Below are positions 16,672-25,921 of a stretch of DNA of 54,259 nt, piece by piece. Source of the DNA: Enterococcus gallinarum NBRC 100675 (GTDB lineage: Bacteria > Bacillota > Bacilli > Lactobacillales > Enterococcaceae); the NCBI RefSeq assembly GCF_001544275.1, contig NZ_BCQE01000026.1, positions 1-54,259 of the forward strand. The letters run 5' to 3'. A model generated the notes under the pieces. It had not been told where the DNA came from, did not search any database, and was given only the letters and a program-made list of their open reading frames with translations. The position numbers were made by a program, and so were the translations under genes. The stretch's first letter is position 1, and every line of letters begins with the position of its first letter.

Positions 16672-18912
16672 TCATTCTAATCGATAGTCTAGCCATGTTT
16701 CTAGCTGTTGGACACGATGCCAATTTGACCAGCTGAAGCGGATCATCCCCTGCTGATCTGTTCTCAAGATGCTTCTTCCTTCCATCACTTCCAAAACTTC
16801 AGAATGTGGATGTCCATAGCGATTGTCTTTGCCACAAGAAATGATGCCGATTTTGGGTGAAAGGCTCTCGATAAAACGAGCAGAAGTGGAGGTACGACTG
16901 CCATGATGCCCTAGCTTTACCACTTCTGCCTGGAGATGAGGGTACTGTTGAATCAACTTTTCTTCCCCTTTTTGATCTAAATCACCGGTAAATAAAAATC
17001 GCCACTTCTCAATTTCAGCCTTCAAAACTAAAGAATCTTCATTTTCACCTTGCCCAGACTCAGGAGCTAAAACAGTGATAGCAAGGTCGCGACCAATGGT
17101 TTCACCCACTTTTGTCCAGTGAACAGTTCCTTGCGGAAGCTGCTTGATTAACGCGGCAATCTGAGGATGGTGTTCACTTCCAGGAACTAGGTATATTTTT
17201 TTGACAGGGATTGCTGTCATTAATGCCAGTGCATCACCTAGATGGTCCGTGTCTCCATGAGTCAAAAAAAGCCCATCGATTTGCCTGACTCCCTCGCCTT
17301 TTAAAAATGGAATCAATGAGGCGTGTGCATTTTCTTGATACGCGCGTTGCTGCCACGCCTCTTTAGGAAAAGATAAACTGCCGCCGGTATCAATCACATA
17401 CACTTCCCGGTTAAAGGCTGTTTGTAGGACAATACTATCACCTTGCCCAACATCGACAAATGTAACGGCAGCAGGGACAAAAAGACGCTGTAAAAGTAGC
17501 GGTAAAAACAAACTGACTAAGAAACAAAAAAAGAACTGATGTCGCTGATACAAAAATAAACCAAGAAGACTACAGAAAATAGCAAGTTCTATGGGAATCC
17601 TTCCAGTCGTGAGGGCAAATCTTCCAAGAAAAAAGACGATTTCCTCTATTCCATGCAAAAGTGTTTCACTCCAACTATCCAGATAGGGTATTTTTGGTAT
17701 CAAAAGACTTACGGCAAAAAGAGCAAAACAGCTAGGTAAGATAAAACGTTGAAACAACGGAAGCAAAAGAAGAGTAAAAATCCCAACCAACAAAGGAAAT
17801 TCATAGAATAAGTGCATCAGCAGCGGCGCTGCCAATAACGGCAAAAACTGAGAACGGATCACTGAGGAAACCTGTACGTTTCTTTGCATGAGCAATAAAA
17901 AAGTCATCAAAAAACATAGCTGCCCGGACGTTTGCAGAAAAACTTTTGGGTCGATCATAAGTGTTAGAAAAAGCACGATACCGTAACGATCACAGGCTGA
18001 AAGGTGACAGGAAAACAGTCGCAAAAGAACGGTCATCCCATAAGCGAGAACAGCTCGAATCACGCTGATAGAACCACCAAATAAAATGGCGGCTATCAGG
18101 ATAATTGGCAAAAGAGGAAGCAGCATCTCCTCTCTGGTGAGCTTTCCTCGTCTCAGACCTCGTTCTAACCAGTAGAAAAAGAAAGACACATGCAGTCCGG
18201 ACACAGTAAAAAAGTGCAGCAAGCCACTGCTACTGAATAATTGACGGATCTCTTGAAACTCATGATCTTTATACCCAAATAACAATGCGTTTATATAAGA
18301 TGCCAGCTTCTCAGGGAAAAACTGCTTCACGTGAGTCACTGCAGCTGCTCGCCACCTGTAGATCGAAGAAATCCCGGCAGTTTGTTTGCTTGCGAGAATC
18401 TCAGTAATCGTCAATGTGCCTAAGAAGTTCCTGCTAGCCAAATAAAATGAGTAATCAAAGGCATGTTTGTTTCGGATTGGCTCTGCTATCTTGAAATTTC
18501 CATGTACTCTTAGTGATTTCTGCCAATTTTGTCGGCTGAGCCATTGGTCTTTTTCGGAAAGAGAAGAAACTTGGTAACGCCCCATCACTTTACCTTCAGG
18601 CAGTTTCCCTTCAAATGTCACTAAATCACCATTAACTTTGATCGTATCAGAATAGATAAGAACCTCAGCAGTTAACGATCCTTCTTCCAACTGACGATTT
18701 TGAAAACTGACCATACGTCCCCCTATCAATACACTGCCAAGACAACAAAGTGCCAATAAAGCAACTTGTTTTTTTATCAGTAGTCCCAGAAGAAGATAAC
18801 TTGCGATAATAAATAAAAGAACAGATTTCAAATAGAAACCTGTTACCCAGCAACCAATGATCACTCCAACAAAAAGGAAATGGTCACGGCATGTTTGTAT
18901 GTGTAGCCCCAT
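16672..18912 (-). CDS. comEC: DNA internalization-related competence protein ComEC/Rec2
   Basis: A 746-aa membrane channel for single-stranded DNA import. The N-terminal OB-like region is followed by a Competence domain with many membrane segments ([17 protein letters not shown] is a family hallmark). The C-terminal MBL domain has [31 protein letters not shown] and GHHGSRTS. It is full length, with no frameshift. Its start overlaps the comEB end by 29 bp, implying translational coupling. The usual upstream gene comEA is absent here because the gad island lies between. Confidence 0.95.
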   Translation of the reverse strand: MGLHIQTCRDHFLFVGVIIGCWVTGFYLKSVLLFIIASYLLLGLLIKKQVALLALCCLGSVLIGGRMVSFQNRQLEEGSLTAEVLIYSDTIKVNGDLVTFEGKLPEGKVMGRYQVSSLSEKDQWLSRQNWQKSLRVHGNFKIAEPIRNKHAFDYSFYLASRNFLGTLTITEILASKQTAGISSIYRWRAAAVTHVKQFFPEKLASYINALLFGYKDHEFQEIRQLFSSSGLLHFFTVSGLHVSFFFYWLERGLRRGKLTREEMLLPLLPIILIAAILFGGSISVIRAVLAYGMTVLLRLFSCHLSACDRYGIVLFLTLMIDPKVFLQTSGQLCFLMTFLLLMQRNVQVSSVIRSQFLPLLAAPLLMHLFYEFPLLVGIFTLLLLPLFQRFILPSCFALFAVSLLIPKIPYLDSWSETLLHGIEEIVFFLGRFALTTGRIPIELAIFCSLLGLFLYQRHQFFFCFLVSLFLPLLLQRLFVPAAVTFVDVGQGDSIVLQTAFNREVYVIDTGGSLSFPKEAWQQRAYQENAHASLIPFLKGEGVRQIDGLFLTHGDTDHLGDALALMTAIPVKKIYLVPGSEHHPQIAALIKQLPQGTVHWTKVGETIGRDLAITVLAPESGQGENEDSLVLKAEIEKWRFLFTGDLDQKGEEKLIQQYPHLQAEVVKLGHHGSRTSTSARFIESLSPKIGIISCGKDNRYGHPHSEVLEVMEGRSILRTDQQGMIRFSWSNWHRVQQLETWLDYRLE

Positions 18913-19438
18913 TCAAGGCACCAAAAGATAATTTTTCAAAATATGCTGGATCAAGTTCAACTTGGTGGACGGTAGCACCAACTTGTTGAATCAAATCTAG
19001 AGCATATTGATTATTGCGGTAGTCATTCAGATAATGAATTTTCTTGACGCCTGCCTGCAAAATCGCCTTCGTACAAGGCAAACATGGAAAGTGTGTCACA
19101 TAAATCTCGGCATTGTCGGTTGAAACACCTAGCTTGGCGCATTGCAGTAATGCGTTCATTTCTGCATGGATCGTGCGGATACAATGTCCGTCAACCACAT
19201 AGCAGCCTTCATCAATACAATGAACGTCTCCACTAACTGAGCCATTGTAGCCGCCGGCAATAATCCGTCGGTCCTTGACTAGTGTCGCCCCCACCTCTAA
19301 CCGAGAGCATGTACTTCTAAGAGAAAGTAAAACAGCTTGAGCCATAAAATACTGGTCCCAAGGGATTCGTTTATTTCCTTCTATCGATCGGTTTTGAGAA
19401 TTAACCCATTGATTCTTTTTATTCAGATCGCTTGTCAT
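18884..19438 (-). CDS. comEB: ComE operon protein ComEB, dCMP deaminase family
   Basis: A 184-aa zinc-dependent deoxycytidylate deaminase homologue. The zinc ligands are in HAEMNALLQ and the PCLPC motif, with an additional Cys/His-rich loop ([14 protein letters not shown]) typical of this subfamily. The start at 19438 is chosen because AAAGGAGGT precedes it. It is not needed for DNA uptake in Bacillus; dCMP deamination is the likely role. An A/T-rich region upstream with TATAGT and TATTAT candidates must now supply its promoter. Confidence 0.93.
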   Translation of the reverse strand: MTSDLNKKNQWVNSQNRSIEGNKRIPWDQYFMAQAVLLSLRSTCSRLEVGATLVKDRRIIAGGYNGSVSGDVHCIDEGCYVVDGHCIRTIHAEMNALLQCAKLGVSTDNAEIYVTHFPCLPCTKAILQAGVKKIHYLNDYRNNQYALDLIQQVGATVHQVELDPAYFEKLSFGALNGATHTNMP

Positions 19439-19677
19439 CTGCGTACCTCCTTTTTCTATTTTTCCGATTGCGAAATAATAGTACACAATTTTTTATAATA
19501 TACTATACCCCCACTGATTAATCTAGGGGCTAATGAATTTTAGTGTCTTTTTCTCCATTCACTTCTGCTTGTTTTTCCTACTGCTACCGTCAGTCAAACA
19601 GTTCTCAAAATGACTCCACTACCTGCTGGGTATTGTTTTTGATTAAGGGACTGGGAATAAAACTGCTTGTTATTTTC

Positions 19678-19703
19678 TTTGATGCTACTAATATTTGATG
19701 CTA
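19678..19703 (+). repeat. Two direct repeats TTTGATGCTA, 16 bp apart
   Basis: TTTGATGCTA occurs at 19678-19687 and 19694-19703, upstream of the gadC promoter. Repeated sites ahead of an inducible promoter could be activator-binding sites, but the 310-bp distance from the promoter weakens this. Confidence 0.35.
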
Positions 19704-19988
19704 TTAACGGATGGAACGAAAGATCCTCACTTTACTCTTCCCAGGTATAATAGTTTTTTCGCCTTTTCTCTCTTTCTTCTTCCGATTCCTCCCTTTCATT
19801 GAAACACTTGCCTAACGCAAATTTTTCATAAAACCTTTGTAGCAACACCATCTGCCTATTTCTAGTTTTTCAGGGGTACATAAAATAATACGCCTTTCGA
19901 GTGCTCTTGCTTTTTTTTAACAGCAAAATACACGCTTCTTTTTTATTTCCAGCTTTTTTTCTTTTTCACTTTTGTTTTCAGAAAAAAC

Positions 19989-20037
19989 TTGGAAATTTTC
20001 TTACCCAAAAAGTTTTATACTTCGTTTTGTAAGAAAA
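19989..20037 (+). promoter_or_regulatory. Candidate gadCB promoter inside a 9-bp dyad
   Basis: TATACT (20016-20021) has only a poorly spaced TTGGAA (19989-19994, 21-bp gap) as a -35. It is bracketed by a perfect inverted repeat, TTTTCTTAC (19996-20004) and GTAAGAAAA (20029-20037). A good -10 without a proper -35 suggests activator dependence; the dyad may be an operator. Confidence 0.45.
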
Positions 20038-20051
20038 GAGGTGGACACACA

Positions 20052-20090
20052 ATGAACAGAAGCATACATCAGCTTTCTCCTCCGAGATAA
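20052..20090 (+). CDS. Putative 12-aa leader peptide of gadCB
   Basis: ATG at 20052 follows AGAGGTGG with good spacing and encodes MNRSIHQLSPPR, then TAA. It ends 40 bp before gadC and is out of frame with it. By contrast gadC has only a weak AGAAAG ribosome site. A translated leader followed by a poorly initiated gene suggests translational control or coupling. No known leader family is recognised. Confidence 0.4.
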   Translation: MNRSIHQLSPPR

Positions 20091-20130
20091 CAGCGCCAAA
20101 AAGATATTAGACTTAGAAAGAAGCGATTTG

Positions 20131-21645
20131 ATGAACGAGAAAAAATTATCTTTATTTGGTTTTTTCGCACTAACAGCCTCGATGGTCCTGACTGTGTACG
20201 AGTACCCAACTTTTGCCACGTCACAACTTCATTTGGTTTTCTTCTTATTATTAGGAGGTATCCTCTGGTTTTTGCCTGTTGCACTCTGCGCGGCAGAAAT
20301 GTCGACGGTAAAAGGCTGGCAGAACGGTGGGATATTTAGTTGGGTTAGTGAAACATTAGGCGAACGGTTTGGCTTTGCAGCGATCTTCTTTCAGTGGTTT
20401 CAGATTACTGTCGGGTTTGTTACGATGATTTACTTCATCTTAGGAGCACTTTCTTATGTGCTGAATTTTCCCGCCCTCAACAATGATCCATTGATGAAGT
20501 ACATCGGTTTGCTGATTATTTTTTGGCTCTTAACGTTTTCTCAGTTAGGTGGAACCAAAAGAACAGCAAAAATTGCAAAAGCAGGATTTGTTATCGGGAT
20601 CGTCATTCCCTCTATCCTCTTATTTGTGCTAGCAGCAGCTTATTTCATCGGTGGAAATCCTATTCAAATACCCCTGAGTGAAAAAGCATTTATCCCTGAC
20701 TTTTCAAAAGTTTCTACTCTCGTGGTATTTGTTTCTTTTATTTTGGCTTATATGGGTGTGGAGGCCTCTGCTTCCCACATTAATGAACTAAAAAATCCGC
20801 AAAAAAATTATCCACTAGCAATGATTTTGCTAGTCATTCTTGCCATTGCATTAGACGCTATTGGCGGCTTCTCTGTTGCTGCGGTCATTCCGCAAAAAGA
20901 ATTATCTCTCAGTGCCGGAGTGATTCAAACCTTTGAATCGTTGTTGCTTCACTTCAATCCGCATCTTGGTTGGCTAGTGAAGTTAATCGCACTAATGATT
21001 GCCTTTGGTGTCATGGGTGAGGTCAGCTCATGGGTCGTTGGCCCATCAAGAGGTATGTTTGCAGCGGCACAACGAGGATTACTGCCGACTTTTTTGCGAA
21101 AGCACAATAAACATGGCGTCCCTGTTCCGCTAATCATGATTCAAGGAATCATCGTTTCAATATGGGGTGCTGTTCTAACGTTTGGCGGCGGTGGAAACAA
21201 CTTATCTTTCTTGGTAGCTATTTCGCTGACAGTAGTGATTTATTTGATTGGTTATTTGCTGTTTTTCTTGGGCTATTTTGTTCTGCTTTTTAAGAAAAAA
21301 GATCTTCCTCGTACCTATAATGTTCCAGGAAAAACAATCGGAAAAACAATAATCGCAGGATTAGGGCTCATCATGTCGCTGCTCGCATTATTCGTTTCGT
21401 TCTTCCCACCTTCTTCGATTCCTGCCAGTGAAGACAGAACTTACCAAGTCATCTTGTTGATTAGTTTCATCGTTACTTTATTGTTACCATTCATTCTCTA
21501 TGAACTTCATGACAAACGTGGCAAAGAAGCTCAAATCGACGAACCGGTTCATATGAAAACAGGAGATGTGAACCCTGCCACTTATCCAAGCGCTCGAGGA
21601 GAACACCACATCGTTCAAAACGAGAAGTATACAATCAAACATTAA
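20131..21645 (+). CDS. gadC: Glutamate:GABA antiporter
   Basis: Exchanges external glutamate for internal GABA, completing the proton-consuming acid-resistance cycle with GadB. A 504-aa APC-superfamily protein with about twelve membrane segments. The N-terminus MNEKKLSLFGFFALTASM and the WFLPVALCAAEMSTVKGWQNGGIFSWVSETLGERFGF region match lactococcal-type GadC. The hydrophilic C-terminal tail (about residues 465-504) corresponds to the pH-gating plug known for GadC. The start is the ATG at 20131. gadB follows after 31 bp in the same operon. Confidence 0.95.
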   Translation: MNEKKLSLFGFFALTASMVLTVYEYPTFATSQLHLVFFLLLGGILWFLPVALCAAEMSTVKGWQNGGIFSWVSETLGERFGFAAIFFQWFQITVGFVTMIYFILGALSYVLNFPALNNDPLMKYIGLLIIFWLLTFSQLGGTKRTAKIAKAGFVIGIVIPSILLFVLAAAYFIGGNPIQIPLSEKAFIPDFSKVSTLVVFVSFILAYMGVEASASHINELKNPQKNYPLAMILLVILAIALDAIGGFSVAAVIPQKELSLSAGVIQTFESLLLHFNPHLGWLVKLIALMIAFGVMGEVSSWVVGPSRGMFAAAQRGLLPTFLRKHNKHGVPVPLIMIQGIIVSIWGAVLTFGGGGNNLSFLVAISLTVVIYLIGYLLFFLGYFVLLFKKKDLPRTYNVPGKTIGKTIIAGLGLIMSLLALFVSFFPPSSIPASEDRTYQVILLISFIVTLLLPFILYELHDKRGKEAQIDEPVHMKTGDVNPATYPSARGEHHIVQNEKYTIKH

Positions 21646-21676
21646 CCGTATTTTTTATCTATTAGGAGGAATTATC

Positions 21677-23077
21677 ATGTTATATGGAAAAGAAAACCGC
21701 GAAGAAGCAGACTATTTGGAACCAATTTTTGGAGCTGTTTGTGAAGGAGAAGATTTACCGAAATACAAACTAAATCCACAATCTGTTGAACCTAGAATGG
21801 CCTATCAGCTCGTACAAGATCAGCTACTTGATGAAGGAAATGCCCGTTTGAATTTAGCTACATTCTGTCAAACCTACATGGAACCGGAAGCAGTTAAGCT
21901 GATGACACAAACTCTAGAAAAAAATGCCATCGACAAATCCGAGTATCCACGAACAGCAGAAATTGAAAATCGCTGTGTGAATATCATTGCAGATTTGTGG
22001 CATGCAAGCAAAGAAGAAAAATTCATGGGCACTTCTACCATTGGTTCTTCAGAAGCCTGTATGTTAGGTGGGATGGCAATGAAATTTGCTTGGCGTAATC
22101 GGGCGGAAAAACTCGGTCTCGATCTAAATGCTCATAAACCTAATTTAGTGATTTCAAGCGGTTATCAAGTTTGTTGGGAAAAATTTTGTGTCTACTGGGA
22201 TATCGAGATGAGAGAAGTCCCTATGGATGAAAACCATTTGTCGATCAATCTTGATAAAGTGATGGACTATGTTGATGAATATACGATCGGCATCGTTGGC
22301 ATTCTAGGAATCACCTATACAGGACGCTATGACGACATTAAAGGATTGAATGAACTTGTTGAACAATACAACCAAACAACGGACTATAAAGTCTACATTC
22401 ATGTGGATGCTGCTTCTGGTGGTCTCTATACCCCTTTTACTGAACCGGATCTCGTCTGGGACTTTCAATTACCAAATGTCATATCAATCAACACATCGGG
22501 TCATAAATACGGTCTCGTTTATCCGGGTGTGGGTTGGGTACTTTGGCGCGATCAATCTTACTTGCCTCAAGAACTTGTATTTAAAGTCAGCTATTTAGGC
22601 GGTGAGTTACCAACCATGGCCATCAACTTCTCCCATAGTGCTGCTCAGTTGATCGGACAATACTATAATTTTGTGCGCTATGGTTTTGATGGTTACAAAG
22701 CGATTCATGACAAGACCCATAAAGTTGCTCTTTATTTGGCAAAAGAAATCGAAAAAACCGATCTATTCGAAATGATCAATGATGGCGCTCAACTTCCGAT
22801 CGTCTGCTACAAATTGAAAGACGATCCAAAACGGGAATGGACGTTGTATGACTTAGCAGACCGTTTACTCATGAAAGGTTGGCAAGTTCCAGCTTATCCA
22901 TTACCAGCCAATTTAGACGACCAAATCATCCAACGATTGGTCATTCGTGCAGACTTTGGTATGAATATGGCCCACGATTATATTCAAGACATGAAAGAAG
23001 CTCTGCTGGCACTTGATCAGGCTCATCTGGTCTATCATAAAAAACAAGAAATCAAAACCTACGGCTTTACTCATTAA
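21677..23077 (+). CDS. gadB: Glutamate decarboxylase
   Basis: A PLP-dependent enzyme that converts glutamate to GABA and CO2, consuming a proton. It is 466 aa, the standard length. The PLP lysine is K277 in INTSGHKYGLVYPG, the cofactor aspartate is D244 in HVDAASGG, and the substrate-loop region FMGTSTIGSSEA (116-127) is intact. The N-terminal helix and the C-terminal His-containing tail (ending GFTH) that gate activity by pH are present. AGGAGGAATT precedes the ATG. It is co-transcribed with gadC. Confidence 0.97.
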   Translation: MLYGKENREEADYLEPIFGAVCEGEDLPKYKLNPQSVEPRMAYQLVQDQLLDEGNARLNLATFCQTYMEPEAVKLMTQTLEKNAIDKSEYPRTAEIENRCVNIIADLWHASKEEKFMGTSTIGSSEACMLGGMAMKFAWRNRAEKLGLDLNAHKPNLVISSGYQVCWEKFCVYWDIEMREVPMDENHLSINLDKVMDYVDEYTIGIVGILGITYTGRYDDIKGLNELVEQYNQTTDYKVYIHVDAASGGLYTPFTEPDLVWDFQLPNVISINTSGHKYGLVYPGVGWVLWRDQSYLPQELVFKVSYLGGELPTMAINFSHSAAQLIGQYYNFVRYGFDGYKAIHDKTHKVALYLAKEIEKTDLFEMINDGAQLPIVCYKLKDDPKREWTLYDLADRLLMKGWQVPAYPLPANLDDQIIQRLVIRADFGMNMAHDYIQDMKEALLALDQAHLVYHKKQEIKTYGFTH

Positions 23078-23156
23078 AAAGGCCAACACGTTCTAGCAAG
23101 AAACTTCCCCAAAATCATTAGAGCTCTCAACGTTACTTCTATTGCGGAACTGTCCC

Positions 23157-23235
23157 AAGTAGTGCCATTCGCTTGCACTACTTTAGTTCAAAGAGAGGGA
23201 TTGCGCACGGCTGTGCGCAATCCCTCTCTTTGTAT
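23157..23235. terminator. Tandem hairpins closing gadCB and the convergent regulator
   Basis: A first stem AAGTAGTGC/GCACTACTT (23157-23185) is followed by a perfect 19-bp stem starting AAAGAGAGGGATTGCGCAC (23192-23233) with a 4-nt loop. The second can terminate transcripts from both sides. Confidence 0.85.
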
Positions 23236-23259
23236 CAATAATTATCTTTTTCAGTCTTT

Positions 23260-24735
23260 TCAATTACTCTTTGTTGCAAAGATTTCCTCGACTCGTTGAT
23301 ATAGTGTCTGATTGATAGCTAAGATAACAGAGGAAACAGTGTTGAAAGTCACCGGATAAATTTTAGTATTTTTCGTTTGAAGTGTTTCTTGATAAAGAGA
23401 AGCATCACATAAAATCATTCGTTTGGTACAAAAAAAGACATCATCCACCACATCAGTTAATTGGTGATAGATCATATTGCTTATGGTAAAGTGCTCATCT
23501 AACATTTCTTCTAACTGTTGGCGATAATACAAGTATTTAAAATCAGAAGGTGCAACAATATACACTTCCAAATGTTCAGTTTTTTCAGCATCAGGAAGCA
23601 AACTTAGTAAAATCGTCAATTTACGAACCAGATTGTCATTCCATCGAATCATCTGCTGGTTTTGGTTTGCCCATAACCCAAGGCTCTCCATTATTTGATC
23701 AAACATTTCCCTCTCACTTGGGTAGAGAAAGAATAGACGATCCGTTTGAAAGATCTGCATGTCCCCCCAAGCGGAACGAAGAAACGGTAGTAACGCTTTT
23801 TCGAACAACAAATGATTTTTCTCGGAGATTCCTAATCGGTTTTGTAATAAATGCGTGAGTTCCAACATCTCCGGACAGCGATGAATGTGATTACGATAAA
23901 CGACTTCAAAATCTCTTTGCAACAGCTCCAGATTATTGCACTGATACTTGCGTGAATTAAAAAGTGAATAGATGTAAAATTCTTCGTCCTCATTGCTACA
24001 CAAAGAAACTACAAGTTCTTTAAGACCTTGCTGTAATAATTGAAATAGCGGTGTCTGTCGTGCCATCTCCTTGTCCCTTGATGCAAAACAAATAGGAGCT
24101 ATTCGGCTTCTTGCTAATCCGATGTGGATCCCTAAATGAATGATTTGACGTTCGTCTTCAGGATAAGAACGCAGAAAAAAACGTTGTTCCACGAATTGGA
24201 TCAGTTCTTCACAAGCCTGCTCAATAAAAGACTGATTTTTTTCAGGACGTTTTCCTAAATAGTTCATTACAGCCAATAGAAGATAGCGGAAGTCTTTCTC
24301 GGGGATCTCGACCTCCTCTTGCTCTTCATTTAAATAGCCCATTTCCTCAAAAAATCTCCATAAGTCTGTCCGAATGGTATAAACCTTGCTTAATGAAATA
24401 AACACCTCTTCCGATATTTTTTGCCAACTTCTCTCTCCAATCAAAAATTGATAGAGAACTTGTAAAAAATAGGATCCTTGATAAATGGTTTGAGTAAGCT
24501 CTGATAAGGAAGATCCGGCAGTAAAAACCACTTGATATGTATGCTTCTCGTGAGTGGCGGTAGCAATGCGTTCTTTTAGTAAAAGCAGAATTTTATCAAT
24601 GTCATTGATAATGGTCGCAGGACAGACATCCAGCTGTTCGGCTAAACGGTCAATAAGCACGCTTTCCTTCTCATACAACTGCTCGCAAAGATAGACTTGA
24701 CGAATCACGCATTTTTCTATATACCTTTCCAGCAT
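23260..24735 (-). CDS. Mga/AtxA-type helix-turn-helix regulator, likely of gadCB
   Basis: A 491-aa protein with the layout of Mga-family virulence and metabolism regulators: an N-terminal winged HTH (IDRLAEQLDVCPATIINDIDKI, about 28-50), a second HTH-like segment (SWQKISEEVFISLSKVYTIRTDL, about 102-124), PRD-like helical domains to about 400, and an EIIB-like C-terminal domain. Such proteins often respond to PTS phosphorylation on PRD histidines. The gene converges on gadB and lies in the same island, so control of gadCB is the obvious inference. TATAAT (24771-24776) and AAAGGAG precede the ATG. Confidence 0.8.
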   Translation of the reverse strand: MLERYIEKCVIRQVYLCEQLYEKESVLIDRLAEQLDVCPATIINDIDKILLLLKERIATATHEKHTYQVVFTAGSSLSELTQTIYQGSYFLQVLYQFLIGERSWQKISEEVFISLSKVYTIRTDLWRFFEEMGYLNEEQEEVEIPEKDFRYLLLAVMNYLGKRPEKNQSFIEQACEELIQFVEQRFFLRSYPEDERQIIHLGIHIGLARSRIAPICFASRDKEMARQTPLFQLLQQGLKELVVSLCSNEDEEFYIYSLFNSRKYQCNNLELLQRDFEVVYRNHIHRCPEMLELTHLLQNRLGISEKNHLLFEKALLPFLRSAWGDMQIFQTDRLFFLYPSEREMFDQIMESLGLWANQNQQMIRWNDNLVRKLTILLSLLPDAEKTEHLEVYIVAPSDFKYLYYRQQLEEMLDEHFTISNMIYHQLTDVVDDVFFCTKRMILCDASLYQETLQTKNTKIYPVTFNTVSSVILAINQTLYQRVEEIFATKSN

Positions 24736-24776
24736 AGGCTCGCTCCTTTCCCGAATTTATTACGTCCGTTATTATA

Positions 24777-25279
24777 AACTATCAGGAAATAGGAAGAAAT
24801 GAAATTGATAGCATTCTGAGGAAAAGTTTAGGCAAAAAAATTGTTTTCAAAATTATTTTTAATTTTATCTTGGGAAAAATGAAGAATTTTTCATGTAATC
24901 GGTATAGCTTACCTTTAGCAAATCTTTTCCTGCTGAAATAAACAAATGGATTACACAGTGAGAAAAGGTCTACTTTGTATTCACACGATAAATTCCTTAG
25001 ATCCCCTAGCATTCGATACAACATATAGTTGTATCGATTGACTCTTTTTGAGCAAAAGATTAATTTTTACAACCACCGGCCGCCTGCGACAGAGTGTGTT
25101 TTTGTTAGCATAATACGTCGCGATACTGACTTGTTTCACCCGATCGCTCTACTAAATAAAAATGACTTCTCTACTTACCTTATACCCCTTATACCCCTAT
25201 ACTCCCTATACCCCCTACAACAACGAAACAGAAAAGCCACTGAATCGCGAGCTTATTCTCTTATTCTTTCTCTTATTTT
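24777..25279. other. Gene-free right flank of the gad island (about 500 bp)
   Basis: No convincing gene. It is A/T-rich near the regulator, with a C-rich tract at 25185-25215 (separate entry). The sequence then runs to the comEA stop codon. Confidence 0.55.
25185..25215 (-). repeat. G-quadruplex-forming tract downstream of comEA
   Basis: On the minus strand four G-tracts (5, 3, 4 and 4 G) are separated by loops of 4, 6 and 5 nt (GGGGGTATAGGGAGTATAGG and on). This satisfies the G3+N1-7 rule. It lies 64 bp past the comEA stop codon, so it would be in the comEA mRNA 3' end. Confidence 0.6.
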
Positions 25280-25876
25280 TCATCGCACCTTGATCAACCC
25301 CTCCAAAGCCTCATAAGTTTTAGGGCCAATACCAGAAACTTCTTTCACTTCTTCCACGGTTTTAAAAAAACCCTTTTCTTCACGGTAAGCGATGATTGCC
25401 TCTGCCTTTTTCGCGCCAATGCCTGGAAGCTCTTGTAACTGGCTGCTATCTGCTGTATTTAAATCGATCTGGTTCTGAGCAAGTGTTCCTTCTGCTCCGT
25501 TGTCAGCGTAAACTACCGGATCATCTAAATGAGGAACGATTACTAATTGTTGATCTGACAATTCTTGGGCAAAATTCATGACTTCTTCATTTCCTTCATC
25601 AGTGACCCCGCCCGCTAATTGGATCAGCTCATACAGTCGAGCTCCACTAGGTAAGGTGTAAATACCCGGATTTCGGATTTCTCCTTTGATATCTACAACG
25701 ATCTGGTCCAATGACTCTTTCCTACTCTCTGATTCGAAAATTGGTGAAGATTCTTCTGCTTCGGGCCATTCTGGCTCATTCGGGGTAAAAAACAAACCAA
25801 ATAGAAAAAGAATGACCAACAGCGCGCTCAAGGATAAATGCCAATATTTTTTCCCAAAATCCACCCACTTGTCCAT
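25280..25876 (-). CDS. comEA: Competence protein ComEA, DNA receptor
   Basis: A 198-aa membrane-anchored DNA-binding protein of the uptake machinery. One N-terminal membrane helix (about 14-30) is followed by an SLBB domain (VVDIKGEIRNPGIYTLPSGARLYELIQLAGG, about 60-90) and a C-terminal pair of helix-hairpin-helix motifs (LPGIGAKKAEAIIAYRE and VSGIGPKTYEAL). It is intact. In related genomes it is immediately followed by comEB and comEC; here about 5.8 kb carrying the gad genes intervenes. Confidence 0.94.
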   Translation of the reverse strand: MDKWVDFGKKYWHLSLSALLVILFLFGLFFTPNEPEWPEAEESSPIFESESRKESLDQIVVDIKGEIRNPGIYTLPSGARLYELIQLAGGVTDEGNEEVMNFAQELSDQQLVIVPHLDDPVVYADNGAEGTLAQNQIDLNTADSSQLQELPGIGAKKAEAIIAYREEKGFFKTVEEVKEVSGIGPKTYEALEGLIKVR

Positions 25877-25921
25877 AATGAATCACCTCAAAAAGAAGTA
25901 CGCAAAAAAAGTCTTGATTGC

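Larger units (their letters stand above)
19439..20051. other. Gene-free left flank of the gad island (about 610 bp)
   Basis: No gene is seen on either strand. It contains the comEB ribosome site, a CTATACCCCC decamer (19503-19512) that recurs at the other side of the island, two direct TTTGATGCTA repeats (19678-19703), and the gadC promoter/dyad (19989-20037). The sequence is markedly T-rich on the plus strand. Confidence 0.6.

Noticed and set aside
24782-25024. 80-aa minus-strand frame in the gad right flank
   Set aside because: Low-complexity Lys/Phe/Leu/Ile composition from an A/T-rich region, no ribosome site, no recognisable pattern.
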